Of a stretch of DNA of 64,000 bases, positions 35,657 to 45,471 are shown piece by piece. Both the position numbers and the translations under genes were made by a program. Source of the stretch: Polaromonas sp. AER18D-145 (GTDB lineage: Bacteria; Pseudomonadota; Gammaproteobacteria; Burkholderiales; Burkholderiaceae_C); contig NZ_NBZV01000016.1 of assembly GCF_002379095.1 (NCBI RefSeq), positions 24,097-88,096 on the forward strand. Reading direction: 5' to 3'. Every line of letters begins with the position of its first letter. The first letter of the stretch is position 1. The notes under the pieces were generated by a model. That model was not told where the DNA came from. It did not search any database and saw only the letters and a program-made list of their open reading frames with translations.

Positions 35657-35704
35657 TTTTGATAGCTACCTCCGAGCACCAGATAAGGGCCAGAGGCCAA
35701 TTTC
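35650..35704. repeat. Dispersed repeat A, copy 5
   Basis: GCTATAATTTTGATAGCTAC ... AAGGGCCAGAGGCCAATTTC, located between the convergent thioesterase and enoyl-CoA hydratase genes. Confidence 0.8.
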
Positions 35705-35708
35705 CTCA

Positions 35709-36509
35709 TTAAAACTTGCCATGCCGCCCCTGGCCGCCGGCAAAACGGGCCGCGCCCTGCAGGCCTTCGCCGATACACTGCCTGCCGCGGTCCCACTCCT
35801 GTTTGAGCGCCTGTGGCAAGGGCAGGTCCCACTGCGCATAGGCACTCAGGCGGTCGGCCCGCAGGGTCTTCTGCGGAAAGGCCGCAAGTTGCCGCGCCAG
35901 CACCAGTGCCGCCTCGCGCGCCGTGCCGGTGGACACCACCCGGTTGCACAAACCCATCTGCAGCGCTTCAGCCGCCTCGACCTTGCGCCCGGTCAGGATC
36001 AGGTCCATGGCATGGCCCATGCCGACCAGGCGCGGCAGGCGCACCGTGCCGCCGTCGATCAGCGGCACGCCGAAACGGCGGCAATACACGCCGAAATAGG
36101 CATCCTCTTCCATCACCCGCATGTCGCACCAGAGCGCCAGTTCCATGCCGCCGGCGACGGCCGCGCCGCTGACCGCGGCAATCACCGGCTTGGACAGCAG
36201 CAGGCGCGACGGACCCATGGGGCCCGCCGGGTGGCTGTCTTCCGGCTGAAAGTCCAGCCCGGCAAACACGCCAGCGTCGCCGTCCCCGGCTTCGCGCAGC
36301 ATCTTCGCGCCTGACTGCAAATCCCAACCCGCACAGAAGTGACCGTGCGCGCCGTGGAACACCGCGACCTTCGCGCTGTCGTCGCTGTCAAAGGCCAGGA
36401 AAGCCTCGTACAAGGCACGCGCATGGTCAGTGTCCACCGCATTGCGCACATCGGGGCGGTCCAGGGTGACGACCGTCACGTCGCCGTCCTTTTCAATATG
36501 TACCGTCAC
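35709..36509 (-). CDS. Enoyl-CoA hydratase/isomerase family protein
   Basis: 266 residues from GTG 36509, whose GTGA overlaps the stop of the AtuA C-terminal-domain gene. Crotonase features are DRPDVRNAVDTDHARAL, the oxyanion loop GHFCAGWDLQ, and PVIAAVSGAAVAGGMELALWCDMRV, then FGVPLIDGGTVRLPRLVG. It probably hydrates a branched enoyl-CoA in the Atu-like pathway. It is third in the atuA operon. The longer frame upstream to 36710 is a shadow of its neighbour. Confidence 0.87.
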   Translation of the reverse strand: MTVHIEKDGDVTVVTLDRPDVRNAVDTDHARALYEAFLAFDSDDSAKVAVFHGAHGHFCAGWDLQSGAKMLREAGDGDAGVFAGLDFQPEDSHPAGPMGPSRLLLSKPVIAAVSGAAVAGGMELALWCDMRVMEEDAYFGVYCRRFGVPLIDGGTVRLPRLVGMGHAMDLILTGRKVEAAEALQMGLCNRVVSTGTAREAALVLARQLAAFPQKTLRADRLSAYAQWDLPLPQALKQEWDRGRQCIGEGLQGAARFAGGQGRHGKF

Positions 36510-36895
36510 TTTTGGTCTCCCCACCAGCCGACGCGCGGCGCCGCCAGGCATAACGCCAGTTCGTCGGCGGTCAGGTTGATGTCCATGCGCAGCAGCGCCG
36601 CCGCCATGGACTTGCCGAGGTTGTCCAGCCGCAGGTTGCGCGCGCCGCCGCCCTGCAGCGCGTCGTGCAGCACCAGCTTGATCGCCAGGATGTTGGGCAG
36701 GGTCCAGCACTCGACTCGGCCCGGCAGCCAGGGCGAGAAATGCGCCGCCACACGCTGCGCCGTGACCTCGCGCGCCAGCACTGCGTAGCCCGCTTCGTTC
36801 CAGGCAAACAGGCCAAAGTCCACCCAGTCGGCCTTGTCACCGCTGCGTGCATGGGCCAGCCGGACGAGCTGGATTTTTTGCGTCGGTGTTTTCAT
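36506..36895 (-). CDS. AtuA C-terminal-domain protein
   Basis: A 129-residue protein (LVRLAHARSGDKADWVDFGLFAWNEAGYAVLAREVTAQRVAAHF) equal to the C-terminal domain that is fused to AtuA in Pseudomonas-type proteins. Here it is a separate gene overlapping atuA by 4 bp (ATGA). The two products probably form a complex. Its function in terpene utilisation is genetically linked in other species, but its biochemistry is not known. Confidence 0.82.
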   Translation of the reverse strand: MKTPTQKIQLVRLAHARSGDKADWVDFGLFAWNEAGYAVLAREVTAQRVAAHFSPWLPGRVECWTLPNILAIKLVLHDALQGGGARNLRLDNLGKSMAAALLRMDINLTADELALCLAAPRVGWWGDQK

Positions 36896-38286
36896 GTCTG
36901 CAGCAGCTCCACGCGGGTGTTGGGCTCGACCAGGCTGCGATCGATCAGGGCCGGCCAGATGCCCAGCAACTCACTGGTGTTGTGCAGGCCGTGAAAGCCG
37001 CAGGTGTAGGCCGGACCGCTGAGTCCCATCCACGGGAACAGCCGGCCGAAACCGTCGGCGGCCTTTTTGTCGCGCGTGCGCAGCACCATGCGCACCCAGA
37101 CTTCGTTGAGCCCGGCCAGCGCCTGTGCATCGGGTAGGGGCGCCAGCGCACCGTGCGCCGAATTCAAACCCGGGAACTCGACAAACAGCGCCTCGTGCGG
37201 CACGCCCTTGTCGGCCAGCTGGGTCTTGACCATCTCCACTGCCGCCAGCGCCTTGTCATAGGCATCAGGCCAGCTGAAGCCCCAGGTCACCTCGGCCTTG
37301 AAGCCGTCGCGGTAGCCACCGACCACCTTGAGCTGGCCGGTGCGTGGCTGGCCGGTGGCACCGGTCATGCGCACCCGGTCCTGGCCCAGGTCCTCAAGCC
37401 GGACGGTCGACAGGTCCAGCACCACGTCCGGCGAAAAATACTGGTGCGGGTTGTGCACTTCATACAGCAGTTGCTGGCGCACGGTGTCGAAGTTGATGCG
37501 CCCGCCCGTGCCCGGCGCTTTCATGATCACCGCGTCGCCGTCTTCACCGACCTCGGCGATCGGGTAGCCGATGTGGGCCAGGTCGGGAATGGCTTTCCAG
37601 GCTTCGGCGCTGCCGAAGTTGCCGCCGCTGCCCTGGCCCGAACACTCGAGCAGGTGCCCGACCGCGAGGCCTTGCGCCAGCCGGTTCAGGTCGGCCGGTG
37701 TCGCCGTGTCTGCTGCATCGCCGAGATTCCAGTTGAACTCGTGCACCAGCGGCCCCAGAAACAGGGCGGCATCGGCGACGCGGCCGGTGATCACGATGTC
37801 CGCGCCCTGCTGCAGCGCAGAAACAATCGGCCGCGCACCAAGGTAGGCGTTGGCAAACACCATGCGCTCACGCACGGTATCGAACGGGGCGCCGCTGAAC
37901 ATGTGCGCCGGCGCCAGCCCACTGACCTGCTGCAACACCTCGTCACCTGTCACCACGGCGACGCGGGCCTGCCAGCCCCTGGCCGCAAAAGCAGCCTGGA
38001 CGGCGGCCGCGGCACCGGCCGGATTGAGCCCGCCGGCATTGCACACGAAGCGGACGTTGCGCTGCTTCATGGCCGGCCACAAACGCATGAGCATGGGCAC
38101 CACGTCCCTGGCGTAGCCCAGGGCCGGATCGCGCTGCAGGTCCTTCTGCAAAATGGCCAGCGTCAGCTCCGCCAGATGATCGCTGGCGATGTAGTGCACC
38201 CCCCCGTGTTCAATGCTTGCGAGCACCGGTTCCCACGCATCTCCGTAGAAACCCAACCCGGCACCAATCCGGATTGATTTTTTCAT
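36892..38286 (-). CDS. Acyclic terpene utilisation protein AtuA-like (DUF1446)
   Basis: 464 residues from ATG 38286 (MKKSIRIGAGLGFYGDAWEP). The DUF1446 features are NVRFVCNAGGLNPAGAAAAVQAA, ITGRVADAALFLGPLVHEF, SGGNFG-type glycine-rich turns and a C-terminal GLSGPAYTCGFHGLHNTSELLGIWP. It corresponds to the N-terminal part of AtuA from the citronellol/geraniol pathway. It is divergent from livH across a 30-bp palindrome (38368-38397) and first in a three-gene operon. The frame continues to 38382 but that part lies in the operator region. Confidence 0.85.
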   Translation of the reverse strand: MKKSIRIGAGLGFYGDAWEPVLASIEHGGVHYIASDHLAELTLAILQKDLQRDPALGYARDVVPMLMRLWPAMKQRNVRFVCNAGGLNPAGAAAAVQAAFAARGWQARVAVVTGDEVLQQVSGLAPAHMFSGAPFDTVRERMVFANAYLGARPIVSALQQGADIVITGRVADAALFLGPLVHEFNWNLGDAADTATPADLNRLAQGLAVGHLLECSGQGSGGNFGSAEAWKAIPDLAHIGYPIAEVGEDGDAVIMKAPGTGGRINFDTVRQQLLYEVHNPHQYFSPDVVLDLSTVRLEDLGQDRVRMTGATGQPRTGQLKVVGGYRDGFKAEVTWGFSWPDAYDKALAAVEMVKTQLADKGVPHEALFVEFPGLNSAHGALAPLPDAQALAGLNEVWVRMVLRTRDKKAADGFGRLFPWMGLSGPAYTCGFHGLHNTSELLGIWPALIDRSLVEPNTRVELLQT

Positions 38287-38367
38287 TGAATGCAGCTCAT
38301 GATCAATGCAACGAGGGTTTAACCGGATCACAAATCCGCCGTCCCCTTGCCTTTCCGGTGGTAAATT

Positions 38368-38397
38368 ATTTTTACAAAGCAAATGCTTTGTAAAAAT
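38368..38397. promoter_or_regulatory. Operator O1 between the atuA and livH operons
   Basis: A perfect palindrome with 14-bp arms ATTTTTACAAAGCA and TGCTTTGTAAAAAT around AA. It lies 81 bp from the atuA start and 15 bp from the livH GTG. The right arm is identical to that of O2 upstream of the tetR gene (55747-55760). Binding by the TetR regulator is inferred. Confidence 0.7.
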
Positions 38398-38412
38398 TAT
38401 TGTGGAGCAAAA

Positions 38413-39288
38413 GTGCAGTTATTGCAATTAATCATCAGCGGCATCGCGCAAGGCTGCATCTACGGGCTCATCGCCCTGGGTTTTGTCCTGATTTACAAGG
38501 CCACCGAAACCGTGAGCTTCGCCCAGGGCGAGCTCATGATGCTGGGCGCCTTTGGCGGACTGGCCTGCATGACCATGCTCGGCTTCCCGTTCTGGCTGGC
38601 CATCCTCAGCGCCATTGCCGGCATGGCCCTGTTCGGCGTGCTGCTGGAGCGGCTGGTGATACGGCCCATCCTGGGCCAGCCGGCTTTTTCGATCGTGATG
38701 CTGACCATCGGTGTCGGCTACGTGGCGCGCGGCCTGATCACCATGATTCCCGGCATAGGCACGGAGACCCACACCCTGCCCGTGCCCTACAAGGACCAGA
38801 TCTGGAACGTCGGCGCCCTGGTCCTCAATGTCGAACAGATGGCCGTGATCGGCAGCACCGCGGTGCTCTGCCTGGCACTGTTTGCGCTCTTCAAGTACAG
38901 CAAGCTGGGCATCGCCATGCAGGCCTCCTCGCAAAACCAGCTGGCAGCGTATTACATGGGCATCCCGGTCAAGCGGCTCAATGGCCTGGTGTGGGGCCTG
39001 GCCGCAGCCGTGGCGGCCATCGCCGGACTGTTGCTGGCGCCCATTACTTTTGTGCACGCCAACATGGGCTTCATCGGCCTCAAGGCTTTTCCCGCGGCGG
39101 TGGTTGGCGGCTTCGGCAGCCTGCCCGGCGCTATCGTCGGTGGCCTGATCATCGGCATCGTCGAATCGCTGGCCGGCTTTTATGCGCCGGACGGCATCAA
39201 GGACATCGCGGCCTATGTGGTGGTGCTGATCATGCTGATGGTCAAGCCCAATGGTTTGTTTGGCGAAAAACTCAGGAAAAAAGTTTAG
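38413..39288 (+). CDS. livH: Branched-chain-type ABC transporter permease LivH
   Basis: 291 residues from GTG 38413, preceded by GTGGAGC. The upstream ATG (38383) lies inside operator O1 and is less likely. It is a LivH-type membrane protein: ISGIAQGCIYGLIALGFVLIYKATETVSFAQGELMMLGAF is the classical N-terminus, and it ends VVLIMLMVKPNGLFGEK. First gene of the livHMGF-synthetase-binding protein operon. In this context it probably imports a branched carboxylic acid rather than leucine; that is inference. Confidence 0.9.
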   Translation: MQLLQLIISGIAQGCIYGLIALGFVLIYKATETVSFAQGELMMLGAFGGLACMTMLGFPFWLAILSAIAGMALFGVLLERLVIRPILGQPAFSIVMLTIGVGYVARGLITMIPGIGTETHTLPVPYKDQIWNVGALVLNVEQMAVIGSTAVLCLALFALFKYSKLGIAMQASSQNQLAAYYMGIPVKRLNGLVWGLAAAVAAIAGLLLAPITFVHANMGFIGLKAFPAAVVGGFGSLPGAIVGGLIIGIVESLAGFYAPDGIKDIAAYVVVLIMLMVKPNGLFGEKLRKKV

Positions 39289-39359
39289 CCACGGCGCCTT
39301 CGCCGGACGCTTCCCCTGCCGTGCCATCTTCTCCCGAATAGAAATACAAACATACCAAC

Positions 39360-40436
39360 ATGCGATTCATCTTCAAGACCGACTACGGGCAGGACATCAA
39401 GCTTGCCAAGCACGGCGGCCATATCTTCTGGTACAGCCTGCTGCTGCTGCTGCTGCTGGCCGCGCCGTGGCTGTTTGCCGAGTACTGGCTGGCCCAGCTG
39501 ACCTTCATCCTGATCTACGCCATCGCCGGCCTGGGCCTGATGCTGCTGGCCGGGTTCACGGGGCTGTTTTCGCTGGGCCATGCGGCCTTTCTCGGGGTCG
39601 GCGCCTACACCCAGGCAGTCATGACCAACGCCGGCGTGCCCTTTCCCATCGCGCTGGCCTGCGCGGCCGGCCTGTCGGCCGCGGTGGGGCTGGTCGTCGG
39701 CTTGCCAGCGCTGCGCGTCAAGGGCATTTACCTGGGCATCGCCACCCTGTCCTTCGGTTTCATCGTCGAGGAAGTGTTTGCGCGCTGGGAGTCCGTCACC
39801 GGCGGCAATGCGGGCATCCACATCAAGGCGCCGGACATGTTCGGCTGGAAACTGGGCAGCGGCGAGGCCTTTTATTTTCTCTGCCTGCTGATCGCCATTG
39901 GCGCCACGCTGGGCATCCTCAACCTGCTGCGTTCGCCGACCGGCCGCGCCTTTGTGGCCATCCGCGACTCGGAGATCTCCGCACAAAGCATGGGCATTCA
40001 CCTGGCCCGCTACAAGACGCTGTCGTTTGCGCTGTCCGCCGGACTCGCCGGCATCGCCGGTGCCCTGTACGCGCACAAGCTGCAGTTCATCTCGCCCGAC
40101 CAGTTCAACATCCTGCAGTCGATCGACCTGCTTTTGATGATCGTGGTCGGTGGCCTGGGCTCGGTGCACGGGGCTTTCCTGGGCGCCGTCTTCCTGATCT
40201 CCATGCCGCAGGCCATTGCGATGGTCAAGGACTACCTGCCGGCCTTCATCGGCCAGGCCCCTGGCCTGCAAGGCCTGGTCTACGGCCTGGTGCTGATTGG
40301 TTTTGTGCTGTTTGAACCGCTGGGGCTGTACGGGCGCTGGCTCAAGATACGCACCTACCTGCAGACCTTTCCGTTCTACCGCAAGGGCATGTTCAAACGG
40401 CAGAAGTCCTTCCAGAAATCCGACAGGTTGAAATGA
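39360..40436 (+). CDS. livM: Branched-chain-type ABC transporter permease LivM
   Basis: 358 residues with the LivM core [37 protein letters not shown], the interaction region [40 protein letters not shown], and [19 protein letters not shown]. The N-terminal 30 residues are cytoplasmic and basic. It overlaps livG by 4 bp. Confidence 0.92.
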   Translation: MRFIFKTDYGQDIKLAKHGGHIFWYSLLLLLLLAAPWLFAEYWLAQLTFILIYAIAGLGLMLLAGFTGLFSLGHAAFLGVGAYTQAVMTNAGVPFPIALACAAGLSAAVGLVVGLPALRVKGIYLGIATLSFGFIVEEVFARWESVTGGNAGIHIKAPDMFGWKLGSGEAFYFLCLLIAIGATLGILNLLRSPTGRAFVAIRDSEISAQSMGIHLARYKTLSFALSAGLAGIAGALYAHKLQFISPDQFNILQSIDLLLMIVVGGLGSVHGAFLGAVFLISMPQAIAMVKDYLPAFIGQAPGLQGLVYGLVLIGFVLFEPLGLYGRWLKIRTYLQTFPFYRKGMFKRQKSFQKSDRLK

Positions 40437-41266
40437 TGAGTGAAATCCTTCTGTCAGCCAAAAACCTCAGCGTCCGCTTCGGCGGGGTACTGGCCGTGAA
40501 CAATGTCAGCTTCGATGTCCGGCAGGGCGAGGTGTTCACGCTGATCGGCCCCAACGGAGCCGGCAAGACCACCGTGTTCAACCTGATCAGCCGCATCTAC
40601 ACACCGACCTCGGGCGACATTGACTTCATGGGCACCAAGCTGACCAACCAGCCGCCGCACAGGATCGCCGCGCTGGGCATCGCCCGCACCTTCCAGAACA
40701 TCGAGCTGTTCGAACACGCGACGGTGCTGCACAACCTGCTGATCGGCCGGCACACCCACCGGCAGACCGGCCTGTGGAGTGAAATTTTCTTCACGAAGAA
40801 AACGCGCGAGGCCGAAATCCAGGCGCGGGAAAAGGCCGAGCAGATCATCGACCTGCTGGACCTGCAGCACCACCGCGACTCCTTTGTGGCCGGCCTGCCC
40901 TATGGCGTGCGCAAGGTGGTGGAGCTGGCCCGGGCACTGTGCACCGAACCCAAACTGCTGCTGCTGGACGAACCGTCCTCGGGGCTCAACGTGGAAGAAA
41001 CCGACGACATGGCCTTCTGGATCCAGGACATCAAGAACGAGCTGGGCGTGACCGTGCTGATGGTGGAACACGACATGACCCTGGTCTCCAAGGTGTCCGA
41101 CCGCGTGCTGGCCATGAACCAGGGCGAAGTGCTGGCCATGGGCACCCCGCGTGAAGTCCAGACCGATCCTGGCGTGATCGAGGCCTATCTCGGTTCCATC
41201 GACGACGTGTCCTCGCTGCGCCGGCAACACAAGGCTGTCGATTTGCACACGGAGGCCCGCTCATGA
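40433..41266 (+). CDS. livG: Branched-chain-type ABC transporter ATPase LivG
   Basis: 277 residues: Walker [10 protein letters not shown], the LivG-specific [12 protein letters not shown] and a 20-residue insert with [12 protein letters not shown]. Next come [34 protein letters not shown], with a degenerate signature PYGVRK instead of LSGGQ, as is usual in LivG, and the H-loop VEHDMTLV. It overlaps livM and livF by 4 bp each. Confidence 0.92.
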   Translation: MMSEILLSAKNLSVRFGGVLAVNNVSFDVRQGEVFTLIGPNGAGKTTVFNLISRIYTPTSGDIDFMGTKLTNQPPHRIAALGIARTFQNIELFEHATVLHNLLIGRHTHRQTGLWSEIFFTKKTREAEIQAREKAEQIIDLLDLQHHRDSFVAGLPYGVRKVVELARALCTEPKLLLLDEPSSGLNVEETDDMAFWIQDIKNELGVTVLMVEHDMTLVSKVSDRVLAMNQGEVLAMGTPREVQTDPGVIEAYLGSIDDVSSLRRQHKAVDLHTEARS

Positions 41267-42060
41267 GCGCCGTGCCACCCCCTGTGAGCGACCAGCCCGT
41301 GCTCAAGCTGCTCAACGTCGAGAGCTCCTACGGACCGATCAAGGCCATACGCGGTGTCAGCCTGCAGGTGCGCCGCGGCGAAATCGCCACCGTGCTGGGC
41401 TCGAACGGCGCCGGCAAGACCACCATCCTGAAAACCATCTCCGGCATCATCGACCCGCGCAAGGGGTCGATCGAGTTCAAGGGCGGCAACATCACGGCGC
41501 AGGACCCGGCCTACATCGTCCAGCAGGGCCTGAGCCATGTGCCGGAGGGCCGGGAGGTGTTTCCGCTGCTCAGCGTGCGCGACAACCTGCTGATGGGCGC
41601 CTACACCCGCAAGGACCGCGACGGGGTGGCCAGGGACATCGAGCTGGTGTTCGGCTATTTCCCCATCCTGCGTGAGCGTGCCCTGCAGGACGCCGGCCTG
41701 CTCTCCGGCGGCCAGCAGCAGATGCTGTCGATCTCACGCGCGCTGATGGCTTCGCCCGACCTGATCCTGCTCGACGAGCCCAGCCTGGGCCTCTCCCCCA
41801 AGCTGACGAAAGAAATCTTCGAAATCGTGGTGCGCATCAACCGCGAACGCGGTACCACCATCTTGCTGGTAGAGCAAAACGCCAACATGGCCCTGAATGC
41901 CTCCGACTACGGCTACGTGCTGGAAAACGGCCGTATCGTGATGGAAGACACCTGTGCCCGGCTACGGGAAAAGGAAGACATCAAGGAGTTCTACCTGGGC
42001 ATGAAGGAAGACGGTGTGCGCAGCGAGCGCCGCTGGAAAAAGAAGAAAACATGGCGGTGA
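41263..42060 (+). CDS. livF: Branched-chain-type ABC transporter ATPase LivF
   Basis: 265 residues: Walker A GSNGAGKTT, GLSHVPEGREVFPLLSVRDNLLMGAY (LivF hallmark), LLSGGQQQMLSISRALMASPDLILLDEPSLGLSPK and VEQNANMALN. The C-terminal tail is longer and very basic (ERRWKKKKTWR) compared with usual LivF. Last of the four transport genes, before the acyl-CoA synthetase. Confidence 0.92.
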   Translation: MSAVPPPVSDQPVLKLLNVESSYGPIKAIRGVSLQVRRGEIATVLGSNGAGKTTILKTISGIIDPRKGSIEFKGGNITAQDPAYIVQQGLSHVPEGREVFPLLSVRDNLLMGAYTRKDRDGVARDIELVFGYFPILRERALQDAGLLSGGQQQMLSISRALMASPDLILLDEPSLGLSPKLTKEIFEIVVRINRERGTTILLVEQNANMALNASDYGYVLENGRIVMEDTCARLREKEDIKEFYLGMKEDGVRSERRWKKKKTWR

Positions 42061-42096
42061 AGACGATGCATCCCAGAGCCAATTTCACCTGCTTGT

Positions 42097-42182
42097 GTCA
42101 TTGCGGACTGGATCCGCAATCCATGTCCCCTGAACCACATTTGCACGCGCAGCATGGATCCCGGATCAGGTCCGGGATGACA
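42097..42182. repeat. Dispersed repeat D, copy 2
   Basis: TGTCATTGCGGACTGGATCC ... GCATGGATCCCGGATCAGGT ... GGGATGACA, a palindromic element in the 139-bp gap between livF and the synthetase gene. It is related to 32470-32617 and may attenuate the operon. Confidence 0.7.
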
Positions 42183-42199
42183 GCCGTGTGGAGAAACGT

Positions 42200-44056
42200 A
42201 TGAGCAACCTTTGGGATCTCTCCCACATCCAGCCCGAAACCCGCGTGGTGCTTGAGGGTGAAACCATTCCAGCAATGTTCTGGAACGGCGTCGCCCAACG
42301 CCAGGACAAGGTCTGGATGCGGCAGAAAAAACTCGGCATCTGGCGCAGCTGGACCTGGAACCAGACCGGCGAGGCCGTGCGCGAGCTCGCAGGCGGCCTG
42401 ATGAGCCTGGGTTTTGCACCCGGTGAATGCGCGTCCATCCTCTCGAACACGGTCATCGAATGGGTGCTGGCCGACCTCGCCGTGCTCAGCTGCGGCGGTG
42501 TGGCCAACGGCATTTACCCGACGGACGCCGCCTCGCAGGTGCACTACCTGTGTGAAGACTCGCGCACCACCCTGCTGTTTGTCGAAGACGATGAACAACT
42601 GGACAAGGCCCTGGAAGTACGCAGCGCCCTGCCCGGCCTGCGCAAGATTGTGGTGTTTGACATGGAGGGCCTGCGCGACCTCGATGAGCCCGAGGTGATC
42701 AGCCTGGCGGCCCTGCGCGAGCTGGGGCGCAGCTACCTCGCCGCGCACCCCGGTGCGGTCGAGGCGCGTGTCAAGGCCTGCCGGCCCGAAGACCTGGCCA
42801 TCCTCGTCTACACCTCGGGCACCACAGGCAAACCCAAAGGTGCCATGCACAACCACCGGGGCCTGGTGTTCACGGCACGCGGTTACAACACCCTGGTGGC
42901 GCAGGACGAAAACGACGAACGCATGTGTTTTCTGCCGCTGTGTCACATCGCCGAGCGCATGGGCGGCGAATACTTCGCGATGTACACCGGCGCCAAGCTC
43001 AACTTTGTCGAGAATCCCGAGACCATTCCCGAGAACGTGCGCGAAATCGCGCCCACCGTGTTCACCGCCGTGCCCCGCGTCTGGGAAAAGTTCTATTCGG
43101 GCGTGATGATTGCGCTCAAGGAAGCCAGCCGCTTGCAGCAGGCGGCTTATGCCTGGGGCATAGGCGTGGGCACCGAGATCGCCGACAGGGTGATGGCCGG
43201 CCAGCCCGTCAGCAACTGGCTCAAGCTCAAATTCACAATTGCCCGCTGGGTGGCGCTGGACAATGCGCGCAAGCTGATTGGCATTCACCGTGCGCGCTTT
43301 TGCGTGACGGGCGCGGCGCCGATCTCGCCGGAACTGGTCAAGTGGTACATGGCGCTCGGTGTGCCCATGCTGGAGGTCTGGGGCATGACCGAGACCTGCG
43401 GTGCCTCGACCGGGGTTCCGGCCAGCCGCATCAAGCCGGGCTCGATCGGCCCGGCCGCGGGCTTCAACGAGGTCAGACTCGACCCCGCCACCGGCGAAAT
43501 CCTGGTGCGCGGCACCAACGTGTTCATGGGCTACCTGAACCTGCCGGAGAAAACCGCCGAAACCATCGACGCTGACGGCTGGCTGCACACCGGCGACGTC
43601 GGTGTCATGGACGAGGACGGCTTTTTCCGCATCACCGACCGCATGAAAGACATCATCATCACGGCCGGCGGCAAAAACGTGACGCCCAGCGAGCTTGAAA
43701 ACGAGCTGAAATTTTCACCCTACATCACCGATGCGGTGGTCATTGGCGACAAGCGGCCTTACCTCACGGCCATCGTCATGATCGACCAGGAAAACGTCGA
43801 GAAATATGCACAGGACCACGACGTTCCCTTCAGCAACTACCTGAGCCTGACGCGTTCGTCCGAGGTCCAGGAACTGATCCAGTCCGAAATCGACCGCGTC
43901 AACAAGAAGTTTGCGCGGGTTGAACAGATCAAGAAGTTCTTCCTGCTTGAAACGCAGCTGACGGCCGAAGACGAGGAACTGACCCCGACGATGAAACTCA
44001 AGCGCAAGCTGGTCGAGAAGAAATATGCCGAACAGATCGAGGCGATGTACCGGTGA
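42200..44056 (+). CDS. AMP-forming acyl-CoA synthetase (long-chain / AtuH-like)
   Basis: 618 residues from ATG 42200. ANL-family motifs are LVYTSGTTGKPKGAM (P-loop), MLEVWGMTETCGAS, WLHTGDVGVMDEDGFFRITDRMKDIIITAGGKNVTPSELEN and a C-terminal LKRKLVEKKY. It activates a carboxylic acid to its CoA ester. Its place between a dedicated importer and the Atu-like degradation genes suggests activation of a citronellate-like or other branched acid, comparable to AtuH. An earlier in-frame ATG (42188) is possible. Confidence 0.88.
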   Translation: MSNLWDLSHIQPETRVVLEGETIPAMFWNGVAQRQDKVWMRQKKLGIWRSWTWNQTGEAVRELAGGLMSLGFAPGECASILSNTVIEWVLADLAVLSCGGVANGIYPTDAASQVHYLCEDSRTTLLFVEDDEQLDKALEVRSALPGLRKIVVFDMEGLRDLDEPEVISLAALRELGRSYLAAHPGAVEARVKACRPEDLAILVYTSGTTGKPKGAMHNHRGLVFTARGYNTLVAQDENDERMCFLPLCHIAERMGGEYFAMYTGAKLNFVENPETIPENVREIAPTVFTAVPRVWEKFYSGVMIALKEASRLQQAAYAWGIGVGTEIADRVMAGQPVSNWLKLKFTIARWVALDNARKLIGIHRARFCVTGAAPISPELVKWYMALGVPMLEVWGMTETCGASTGVPASRIKPGSIGPAAGFNEVRLDPATGEILVRGTNVFMGYLNLPEKTAETIDADGWLHTGDVGVMDEDGFFRITDRMKDIIITAGGKNVTPSELENELKFSPYITDAVVIGDKRPYLTAIVMIDQENVEKYAQDHDVPFSNYLSLTRSSEVQELIQSEIDRVNKKFARVEQIKKFFLLETQLTAEDEELTPTMKLKRKLVEKKYAEQIEAMYR

Positions 44057-44217
44057 GGCCCCTGGGTTGCCGACCTTTTTTTTGTTTAAGTAGTTTCCCT
44101 TGCGTACTTACGCCAGCTTGACTTTCACGGGTTGGCGTCAAGAATGAAGCGATGTGCACACGCCGATTGCCGGCAAGCTGTGCCCCCCATGACCCCCCTC
44201 ATCACAGGAGCCCCTCG

Positions 44218-45378
44218 ATGAAATTTGGATCCACCCTGGCCTTGGCCGTATTGGCACTCAGTGCCGGCTCTTCCATGGCCCAGCAGGGCGTGAGCAAGAC
44301 TGAAATCGTGATCGGCACCATCCAGGATTTGTCGGGTCCGCTGGCAGGTTATGGCAAACAGGCGCGCAACGGTATGCAGTTGCGCGTGAACGAAATCAAC
44401 GAGCAGGGCGGCGTGCAAGGGCGCAAGCTCAAACTGCTGACCGAGGACTCCGGCTACGACCCCAAGAAGGCGGTTCTGGCGGCCCAGAAGCTGGTGAACC
44501 AGGACAAGATTTTCATCATGGCCGGTCACCTCGGGACGGCTCAGAACAACGCGGCCATGCCGGTCCAGTTCGAGAAAAACGTCATCAATTTCATGCCGCT
44601 CACCGCGGCGCGCGAGATGTATGAGCCGACCCACCGGCTGAAGTACGCCTTACTGAGCTCCTACTACGACCAGATGCGCACCACCCTGCCCAGGATGGTC
44701 AAGGACAAGAACGCCAAGAAGGTATGCGCGATTTACCAGGACGACGAGTTCGGCCTGGAGGTCCTGCGCGGTGCGGAGGCCGGCCTCAAGTCCATCTCGA
44801 TGGAAATGACCGAAAAAACCTCGTTCAAGCGGGGTGCCACGGACTTCTCGTCCCAGGTGGCCAAGATGAAGGCCTCGGGCTGCGACCTGGTGGTGCTCGG
44901 TACCATCATCCGCGAAACCATTGGCACCATCGCCGAATCCCGCAAGAACGGCTTCAACCCCGTGTTTTTCGGCTCGGTCGCGGCCTACACCGACCTGATC
45001 CACAAACTCGGCGGCAAGGCCATGGACGGCATGTACGCCACCATGTCGGTGCAGAACCCCTACACCGACGAAGCGTCGCAACCAATCCGCTTCTGGGCCA
45101 ACAAGTACAAGACCAAGTTCAACGAAGATCCCACCGTCTTCTCGGCCTATGGTTACACCATGATTGACATCCTGATCCAGGCGGCGCAAAAGGCCGGCCC
45201 CACACTCACTACGGACAGTTTCGTCAAGGCCATGGACACCATGACCATTCCACCCGATATTTTTGGGGCACCCCAACTGACGTATACCGCCAGGCAACGC
45301 CTGGGCAGCGACCTGTCGCGCCTGTCGCAAATTCAGGATGGCAAGTGGAAGGTGGTTTCGGAATACGTCAAACCCTAG
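44218..45378 (+). CDS. Branched-chain-type ABC transporter substrate-binding protein, copy 1
   Basis: 386 residues with a signal peptide ending SSMAQ, then the LivJ-like core EIVIGTIQDLSGPLAGYGKQARNGMQLRVNEINEQGGVQGRKL and ICAIYQDDEFGLEVLRGAE. CAGGAG precedes ATG 44218. It belongs to the same operon as livHMGF. It is closely similar along its whole length to the gene at 45472, so this is a recent tandem duplication. Confidence 0.9.
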   Translation: MKFGSTLALAVLALSAGSSMAQQGVSKTEIVIGTIQDLSGPLAGYGKQARNGMQLRVNEINEQGGVQGRKLKLLTEDSGYDPKKAVLAAQKLVNQDKIFIMAGHLGTAQNNAAMPVQFEKNVINFMPLTAAREMYEPTHRLKYALLSSYYDQMRTTLPRMVKDKNAKKVCAIYQDDEFGLEVLRGAEAGLKSISMEMTEKTSFKRGATDFSSQVAKMKASGCDLVVLGTIIRETIGTIAESRKNGFNPVFFGSVAAYTDLIHKLGGKAMDGMYATMSVQNPYTDEASQPIRFWANKYKTKFNEDPTVFSAYGYTMIDILIQAAQKAGPTLTTDSFVKAMDTMTIPPDIFGAPQLTYTARQRLGSDLSRLSQIQDGKWKVVSEYVKP

Positions 45379-45471
45379 CTTTGCGGCAACCGGCCAGGCT
45401 TGGAAGCCTGTCCGGCCTGCACCCCGGTTCCAGTGTCAGCTGTTTCCCCCCATTACAAATGGAGATCAATG

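Noticed and set aside
42098..43588. A 496-codon minus-strand frame
   Set aside because: Antisense to the acyl-CoA synthetase, which carries all ANL motifs.
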